A DNA stretch of 57,644 nucleotides, from positions 20,414 through 78,057 of the forward strand of contig PLWW01000011.1 of NCBI GenBank assembly GCA_003153125.1, read 5' to 3'. Origin of the DNA: Candidatus Dormiibacterota bacterium. Lineage in GTDB: Bacteria > Chloroflexota > Dormibacteria > Aeolococcales > Aeolococcaceae. Each line of letters starts with the position of its first letter. Within the stretch, counting starts at the first letter, position 1. The notes beneath the pieces are model-generated. The model saw only the letters and a program-made list of their open reading frames with translations, made no database searches and was not told where the DNA came from. Shown piece after piece: positions 52,335 to 57,644 of this stretch. The position numbers and the translations under genes were made by a program.

Positions 52335-52970
52335 TCACACGGTGCCGGTCCCACTGCCCTCGCTGACCAGGTGATGGTCGAAAGCAGCGACTGCTCTTGC
52401 GATGGTCGCCGCCCCATCGTCGCCCAGGCGTCCGTCGAGGAGCCCGTGCTTGGCGCTGGTCTCCTCGGCGAAAGCGAGCAACTCGAGCAGCCGCGGCACG
52501 GCGATCCGGGCCACGGCGATGAGCGGCGGGTCGCCAGGCTTCGGGGTGGCGATACCCAGCGACCGAAGCTCGGCATGAAGCTCCATGCCGAGGACAAGGT
52601 GCCCCGGATCCCACAGCGGCGGCGTCGTCTTGCGGTCCAAGTCGATCAAGGTGCCCCGCCAGGTGGGCTCTTCTCCTTTCACATCGTCGAGGATGTTCAG
52701 GATCTGGCGGATGCCGATGGCCGCCGGCACCGAGGCGTTCGCGCTCGCGCGCACCACGAGCCGCTCGACAGCATCCAGTGCCTCGATCAGCCGCATCACC
52801 GCCGACCTGTAGACCACGATGAGGCGGCTGTCCAGCGGGCGGTGCGGGGCGAAGCCCAGCGGAAGAAACGACCCGTTCTCACGCACGCCGTATAGCTCCC
52901 CATCGCTGACCCAGGGGGCTGGGGTAGCCAGGCTATCCAACCGCCTGATTTCCTGCCGGTAGGTCGTCAT
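52335..52970 (-). CDS. Hypothetical protein
   Basis: A 211-residue soluble protein with an alpha-helical look: TTYRQEIRRLDSLATPAPWV, LIEALDAVERLVVRASANAS, GIRQILNILDDVKGEE, and a C-terminal part IAVARIAVPRLLELLAFAEE. No signal peptide or family. ATG 52970 (MTTYRQEI) is preferred because residues before it are basic and unconserved-looking. Confidence 0.65.
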   Translation of the reverse strand: MTTYRQEIRRLDSLATPAPWVSDGELYGVRENGSFLPLGFAPHRPLDSRLIVVYRSAVMRLIEALDAVERLVVRASANASVPAAIGIRQILNILDDVKGEEPTWRGTLIDLDRKTTPPLWDPGHLVLGMELHAELRSLGIATPKPGDPPLIAVARIAVPRLLELLAFAEETSAKHGLLDGRLGDDGAATIARAVAAFDHHLVSEGSGTGTV

Positions 52971-53247
52971 CAGCAAGTGCGTGGCACCTCGGGGTGGTCC
53001 GCTCGCGACGGACAGCCCACACGGTCGGTGACCCCGTGGAGCGGACCGAAGAGCGAGGACAACCCGCGCGGCATGACGAAGCCGGCATGGGCGGCGGTCC
53101 CGCGGATCGGCACTGTCACACGCCACCCATCGGCCCGACATCGTCGCGACCGATGAATCGCGCCGGGGCGTCGAACGGGGGCGCCTTACCGAAGCTGAGC
53201 GGGAGCAGTCGCAGGCTGGGCGTTGCTGTGCTCACAATTGATCTGCA

Positions 53248-53643
53248 TCACGACCGGTCGTGTGCTCCACCGATCGTCAAGAGGAACGCACTCTCGTCGA
53301 TGCCCCTGACGCGGTGCGGCACTCCGGGCGGAACGGTCAGCAGGCGCCCCGGTGTCAACGCAACCACTCTCTCGCTCACCGTGAACTCCACCTGGCCGTC
53401 GATCCCCTGCACCGTGATCGCCCGGTCGGCGTGGTGCTCGTGCATCTGACCCCCAGATTTGAGGGCGATCAGTACGACGCGGACGCCGGGTTGCTTGGCG
53501 ATGGTCTTGGCGGCGTGGTCCGCCGCGTGGTAGGAATCGCTGGCTCGAACAACCTGCAACTCGGCCGCCAAGTCCACCTCGATCAACGGATCGGTGACGT
53601 GATGAGCTCGGGCTCTCGGCGTCTCCCTGGTCTCGCTTCCCAT
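53248..53643 (-). CDS. Cupin domain protein
   Basis: A 131-residue single-domain cupin. Motif 1 is seen in SGGQMHEHHADRAITVQGIDGQ (two His plus an acidic residue) and motif 2 in PGRLLTVPPGVPHRVRG. It probably binds a metal in a beta-barrel. GGAG lies 6 bases before ATG 53643, deciding against the longer frame. Confidence 0.87.
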   Translation of the reverse strand: MGSETRETPRARAHHVTDPLIEVDLAAELQVVRASDSYHAADHAAKTIAKQPGVRVVLIALKSGGQMHEHHADRAITVQGIDGQVEFTVSERVVALTPGRLLTVPPGVPHRVRGIDESAFLLTIGGAHDRS

Positions 53644-53940
53644 GAACTCCTCTCCTGCGGTGGTCAAAGCACATCCTGACCCACTGGTGCGCGCGGGTGA
53701 GCGCTCCGGGGCAGTCGTCCACCGGCGTATCACCAGAGTTCGCCGCCTGTCGCCGGTGCGAGTGTCTCATGGAACAAAGTTGCACGCCATGGTGCGCGAC
53801 CACCATCTCCCGTACCCCGCTCAGGGCGGATTAGGTGTGCTAGGGCTGGGCCGGAGCAACGCGGCGGAGGCTGCCATTCGGTGCTCGCGTAGACCAACTA
53901 CACTGCGCGCAAATCGCTCGGTCAATCAAAGGAGGAAATG

Positions 53941-54219
53941 ATGGCTGTAGGAATCCGCCTCAAGCTCGCAGGCGTCACCGCCGAGCAGATGGACAAACTC
54001 AACGCGGCGATCGACCCGGACGGCAATCCCCCAGATGGAATCATCTTCCACGCGTCCGGTCCGGTGGACGGCGGTTGGGGCGTGATCGACTTCTGGAAGT
54101 CACGCGAGCACTTCGACCGGTTCGCGGCAGAACGCATCGGACCTGCGATGGCCGCCATCGGGGCTACGGGCGCACCGGACATTCACGAGTTCCCCGTGCA
54201 CGAGCACTTCCCCCGCTAG
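53941..54219 (+). CDS. Small alpha/beta-barrel-like protein
   Basis: A 92-residue protein with GIRLKLAGVTAEQMDKLNAAID, GIIFHASGPVDGGWGVIDFWKSREHFDRF and PDIHEFPVHEHF, a pattern like ABM/Dabb ferredoxin-fold monooxygenase-related proteins. GGAGG sits 5 bases before ATG 53941 (ATG 53938 is too close). Function unknown. Confidence 0.75.
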   Translation: MAVGIRLKLAGVTAEQMDKLNAAIDPDGNPPDGIIFHASGPVDGGWGVIDFWKSREHFDRFAAERIGPAMAAIGATGAPDIHEFPVHEHFPR

Positions 54220-54255
54220 CAAGCTGTCCTGGCGGTCGGTACCCGGGCGGCGCCC

Positions 54256-55905
54256 TCAGGCGGGGACGAGCTGAGGGGGTGGTTGTGGTGTCGGAGCACG
54301 TCTGGCCACACCTGCGACGACCGCGGCGACGAAACCTGGCGGATGGATCTCGGCCGCGAGCGTGACACTGCAGTACTGCAGACACTGGTTGTTGTTGCCA
54401 CCACCGAAGCAATGGGACGTGCACACCCAGTTGTTGCTCCCCGTGCAATACGTGATGCAGGTCTTGTTCGGGGTACGGCTGCAGTCAGTGATGCAGCCCA
54501 GCGCCGTGTTGGTGCACGCCGCGCAGCTCCATGGGTCCGGGGTCACCGTGGGCACAGAGGTCGGGCGCGGCGTCGGCGTTGGGCTCGGTGTGGTTGTGGG
54601 TCGGTTCGTGGGTCGCCCGGTTGGGCCGGGCGAATTGAGGACGGGCGGAGCGCTTCCTGTCATCGTCGGTGTACCGACGCCCGGCTGGCCCGGCATTGCG
54701 CTCGGGAGGGAGGGGGTGGCGCCGTGTGACGGAGCGGAGGCGGTCGCCGTCGAATTGCCTCCCGAGACGGCGGCGGATGGACCGAGTGTGGGGCCCACCA
54801 CCCCAGCCAATCCGAGGACGGTGGCGATCGCGGCAGATGCGATGCCCGCCCCCGAGCCGGCAATGCCGCCAAGACCACCGAAGCCAAACAACCGGCCGAG
54901 CGTGGGCACTTGGGCGATCCAAGCGCCGTATCCGATGGTCCGCCAGAGGCGACCCACGGAGATATTGAGGAAGGCGCGCACAATCGTGGGGTCGAACTGC
55001 GTGCCGGCGCAGCGGACGAGTTCCTGCTTGGCGGACGACACGCTCATCTGCGGCTTGTAATTCCTCGGCGCGGTCATCACTTCGTAGCTGTCGGCAACCG
55101 CCACGATGCGGGCGGCCAGCGCGATCTCGTGCCCCTTGAGGCGGTTGGGGTAGCCGGTGCCGTCGAAACGCTCGTGGTGCTGCGCCACCGCCAGACCCCA
55201 CTCACCGAGCCAGGGCAGCAGCGGCGCGACCAGCCGAGCGCCCTCCTCGGGGTGACGGCGCAGCGAGATCCACTCCTCCTCGGTCGGCTTACCCGGCTTG
55301 TTGAGGATCGCCAACGGCACCTCGAGCTTGCCGATGTCGTGGAGCAGGGCAGCCCAGCGAAGACGGTTGCGCGAATCCTCGGAAATCTTCAGTTCCTTGC
55401 TGAGCAGATCCGTAAACACCCGCACGCGCTCCGAGTGTCCACGCGACGCTGGGTCATACACGCTGAGCGCGAGCACGAGTTCGATGACCGTCTGCATGCG
55501 TGTCGCTTCGTCCTCGTGGCCGAGCTCGCGGGCCCGCCTGAGGTTCGCCCGAAGTTCGCTTGGCTTGCCGGTTCGCCGGGCGAGCGTGAAGCGCTGTGGG
55601 GCCTTGTCGGGGAAGGTCAACGCGAGGTTGAGGAGGGCTGCCAGTGGTAGCAGTTGTCGGGCGGCCCGTTCCATAGCTACCAGCGTCGTTAGCGACGAAG
55701 CGATGATGACCGCGGTCCACAGCACGCTCGTCGCGATGCTGTCAGGGTGCGGCAGGACGTGGCCCAGTAGCGCAGCGACGACAACAGATCCGGCGATGGG
55801 TCCGGCGAACACTGCCACCCGAAGGGCACGGCTCAATGCCGGCCGTCGCTCCCATATTCTGCCGCGCTCTACTGGCTGCTTCTGATCGCCCGGGGCCGAC
55901 CCCAC
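54256..55905 (-). CDS. Membrane HD-GYP phosphodiesterase-type protein with a Cys-rich outer tail
   Basis: A 549-residue protein. Two helices (about 28-50 and 61-79) are followed by an HD-GYP domain: GHSERVRVFTDLLSK (156-170), the catalytic LLHDIGK (H189, D190) and HHERFDGTGYP (243-253). A Gly/Ala-rich hydrophobic segment (342-371) then crosses the membrane and leads through a Pro/Thr/Ser linker to a domain with ten Cys (461, 464, 471, 475, 483, 487, 495, 499, 508, 512). The HD-GYP part hydrolyses cyclic-di-GMP in known members. I use GTG 55905, which has GGAGGT 9 bases upstream; the frame is open to 56034. Confidence 0.88.
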   Translation of the reverse strand: MGSAPGDQKQPVERGRIWERRPALSRALRVAVFAGPIAGSVVVAALLGHVLPHPDSIATSVLWTAVIIASSLTTLVAMERAARQLLPLAALLNLALTFPDKAPQRFTLARRTGKPSELRANLRRARELGHEDEATRMQTVIELVLALSVYDPASRGHSERVRVFTDLLSKELKISEDSRNRLRWAALLHDIGKLEVPLAILNKPGKPTEEEWISLRRHPEEGARLVAPLLPWLGEWGLAVAQHHERFDGTGYPNRLKGHEIALAARIVAVADSYEVMTAPRNYKPQMSVSSAKQELVRCAGTQFDPTIVRAFLNISVGRLWRTIGYGAWIAQVPTLGRLFGFGGLGGIAGSGAGIASAAIATVLGLAGVVGPTLGPSAAVSGGNSTATASAPSHGATPSLPSAMPGQPGVGTPTMTGSAPPVLNSPGPTGRPTNRPTTTPSPTPTPRPTSVPTVTPDPWSCAACTNTALGCITDCSRTPNKTCITYCTGSNNWVCTSHCFGGGNNNQCLQYCSVTLAAEIHPPGFVAAVVAGVARRAPTPQPPPQLVPA

Positions 55906-56185
55906 CTGGATGACACCTCCGCAGGCACTGTGGGGCACAGAAATCGCCCTTCCGTACAAAGGTGGCAGGGAGGCCTTCGCGACGGTTCGACCGAGGGGTC
56001 GCAGACCTGCGCCGCAGCCGTGGAAACATCGCACGGCAATCGAAAGCTGGGCGCCCGCTGTTCACCGCGAGGGTGGAGATGGGAACTGCGCTGACCTTTG
56101 TCTCGTCCGCTATATATGTTCACGACCGGGGGCATCACGAGCTCGGAGCGCGAACTCGACCTGGTGACCTAAACGGGAGCAGCCC
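55906..56185. other. Intergenic region before the HD-GYP gene
   Basis: No gene is seen. An AT-rich block (56111-56118, TATATATG) could be the -10 region of the HD-GYP transcript, giving a leader of about 200 bases; no -35 box is convincing. Open frames on both strands look like shadows. Confidence 0.4.
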
Positions 56186-56305
56186 TCATGCGAGGCCGGC
56201 GACACCTATCAGGTTGCCCTCGGGGTCCGTGAAATGCCCAACGACAAGGCCACTCGGTTCAGTCCGTCCTATTGGGTCGGGCCCACCCATATCGCGTCCT
56301 GAGGC
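56186..56305 (-). pseudogene. VOC-family C-terminal fragment
   Basis: The minus strand here encodes GRDMGGPDPIGRTEPSG then VVGHFTDPEGNLIGVAGLA and a stop, the usual final strand of a VOC protein (VGHFTDPEGNLIG). The first two-thirds of the domain are missing, so it is a remnant. A separate 27-residue frame (56332-56415, MSAGCYGVQADGTRF...) lies just upstream on the same strand; I could not decide whether it belongs to a gene. Confidence 0.5.
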
Positions 56306-56599
56306 CGCCTGGCGAGGAGCCTCCTCGCATGTCAGGTGGGAGCAGGGATTTCGAGAACGATGAAGTAGGAGAATCTGGTCCCGTCCGCTTGGACGCCGTA
56401 GCACCCGGCGCTCATCACATAGGTCCCCCCAGGAGACGTCCGGTGGCCGCACCGCCGATCTCCGCCTTACCACGGCGTTGCTCTCGCCGTTGTCCTAAAG
56501 CTCGCCGCCAAAATCACCCCGTCAGACGGTGGCGAGCTAGCTACGGACCGTGACCAGGGCGTCATCCTCGGCTGAGTTGTCTAGGCTACGCTGAGTCGC

Positions 56600-57644
56600 A
56601 TGATCGCCCCGAAACGAAGGGGCTCTGCGGACCAGTTCGCGGAAGCGGATCCCTCTCCGCTGGTAGCGAGCCAGAAGAGGGCCTCAGCGAGCCCAGAGCG
56701 CGTACTCGTAAGGGACCGGCGGAAAAGCGCTCCCGCTCGGAACAGCTCTTCCGCTGTGCCGCTCGCCAGTGTCGCCGAACAGGAGCTGCTGAGAGCTACC
56801 GTGACGGATTCGCCTACCGCTCTCGTCGTGGCGGATCTCAACGGCATCGCGCTGCTCTGGAACCCTGCCGCTGAGCGTCTGTTCGGCTGGAGCGCGGCCG
56901 AAGTGGTCGGCCGTCCGCTCCAGCTCCTCGAATGGACTTCCCGCGGGGAGAGCCACCGGTTGCGCAAGGGAGCCGCGGCTGGCCACGACGTGCTCGAGGT
57001 CCAGGCCCGGCGTCGTCACCGGGACGGGCACCTGGTGGACGTCGCCGTCTCGACGGTCGGCCTGCACGATTCCAGCGGCCGGGTCATCGCCGTCCTCGGA
57101 ACCTACCAAGACGTGACCGAGCGCAAGGCTGCCGAGGACGAGCTCGTCCGCCAGGCCCACCAGGACGACCTCACCGGCCTGGTCAACCGGCGTGGCCTGC
57201 TGGAGGAGCTGCAGCATCTCCAATCTGGCAGGCGGCGCCGGTTCGCGGTGGTTGCCTTGGACCTCGATCACTTCAAGCACGTCAACGATGCATTCGGCCG
57301 CGCGGTGGGCGACCAGGTGCTGGCGGTCTTCGCCCGGCGCTTGGTGAACTCGGTTCGCCCTGGCGACGTGGTGGCTCGGCTCGAGGGCGCCCTCTTCGCT
57401 GTGTTGATGGTGGGGGTCCACCCGGTCGCTCTTGAATCCACAGTCGGCCGGCTGCTCGCAGCCGTCACGCAACGCTACCAAGTCGCTGGACACCAGACTG
57501 CGGTCAAGGTGACAGGCGGGGTGGCCGGCTGCTCCAGGCTCGAAGAGCCTGCCGAGATGGTCCGGCGGGCCGAGGTGGCGTTGCACTATGCCAAGCGGGT
57601 CAGCCGAGGCGGCTTCCAAGTGCTGGACGAGGCGCTGGACCGGG
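56600..57644 (+). CDS. PAS domain plus degenerate GGDEF protein (3' end beyond the window)
   Basis: An open frame of 348 residues running off the window. After a basic leader, a PAS domain is seen at about 62-175 (SPTALVVADLNGIALLWNPAAERLFGW and VIAVLGTYQDVTERKAAEDELV). A GGDEF-type domain starts about 185 (HQDDLTGLVNRRGLLEEL, VALDLDHFKHVNDAFGRAVGDQVL). Its signature is EGALF (262-266) in place of GGDEF, so diguanylate cyclase activity is unlikely. Such domains are often followed by EAL, which may lie outside the window. It is divergent from the HD-GYP gene. Confidence 0.85.
   Translation, partial: MIAPKRRGSADQFAEADPSPLVASQKRASASPERVLVRDRRKSAPARNSSSAVPLASVAEQELLRATVTDSPTALVVADLNGIALLWNPAAERLFGWSAAEVVGRPLQLLEWTSRGESHRLRKGAAAGHDVLEVQARRRHRDGHLVDVAVSTVGLHDSSGRVIAVLGTYQDVTERKAAEDELVRQAHQDDLTGLVNRRGLLEELQHLQSGRRRRFAVVALDLDHFKHVNDAFGRAVGDQVLAVFARRLVNSVRPGDVVARLEGALFAVLMVGVHPVALESTVGRLLAAVTQRYQVAGHQTAVKVTGGVAGCSRLEEPAEMVRRAEVALHYAKRVSRGGFQVLDEALDR

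Noticed and set aside
56332..56415. A 27-residue frame as a separate gene
   Set aside because: It is too short and has no ribosome site; mentioned only in the VOC remnant entry.

Overview
This is a 57.6 kb window of high-G+C bacterial DNA with short intergenic gaps, many GTG starts and frequent stop/start overlaps. Gene content (hopanoid synthesis, Corynebacterium-type glycogen synthase, LivFGHMK transport, class III cyclase-ATPase-TPR proteins, DUF1326/DUF2182, DUF5996, many VOC/SRPBCC/cupin small proteins) suggests a free-living soil bacterium of the Actinomycetota / Chloroflexota / Dormibacterota area. That placement is an inference; no rRNA or universal marker is present to settle it.

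Layout. 0.1-1.2 kb: a small zinc-ribbon protein, a truncated and frameshifted tyrosine integrase, and the 3' end of a tRNA-Leu(GAG), which looks like an old integration scar. 1.3-10.4 kb: a translationally coupled hopanoid operon running from prenyl diphosphate assembly (polyprenyl synthase, type 2 IPP isomerase) through a fused HpnC-HpnD squalene synthase, HpnE and squalene-hopene cyclase to HpnH and HpnA; HpnG is absent. 10.4-17.1 kb: a MarR regulator and an SDR, a three-gene minus-strand redox operon (DoxX-Rieske fusion, cytochrome-b-like membrane protein, flavin monooxygenase), and a divergent two-component system. 17.1-24.5 kb: FAH-family hydrolase plus a complete branched-chain-type ABC importer, a divergent GntR/FCD regulator with a palindromic operator, and a frameshifted RraA/CHA-aldolase gene; together they look like an organic-acid or aromatic-acid uptake and catabolism module. 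24.5-33.9 kb: a large cyclase-ATPase-TPR signalling protein, a FAD amine oxidase-like enzyme, DUF5996, a secreted/anchored protein, the DUF1326-DUF2182 pair and a TetR regulator with an operator-like palindrome. 33.9-43.6 kb: glgC and a GlgA/GlgM glycosyltransferase, an NCS1 permease under a TPP riboswitch, a BtuF-like protein, a metallo-beta-lactamase of the AHL-lactonase type, an APH-family kinase-like protein, and a DUF3311 plus sodium:solute symporter pair.

43.7-56.4 kb: a region of small accessory genes (ArsR-AHSA1 fusion, DUF1905, dienelactone hydrolase, DUF5519, DUF5808, lipoprotein, VOC, cupin) in which several genes are broken: three single-base frameshifts, one internal deletion of roughly 125 codons in a methyltransferase, a duplicated lipoprotein fragment and a VOC remnant. 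This is either a decaying accessory region or a stretch with sequencing indels. The right end carries cyclic-di-GMP-type signalling genes: an HD-GYP protein with an unusual cysteine-repeat outer tail, and, divergent from it, a PAS-GGDEF protein with a degenerate active site that runs off the window.

The most notable items are the HpnC-HpnD fusion, the DoxX-Rieske fusion with an internal twin-arginine anchor in a redox operon, the HD-GYP protein with tandem CX3C repeats, and the riboswitch-controlled permease. No CRISPR array, intact insertion sequence or rRNA was seen.
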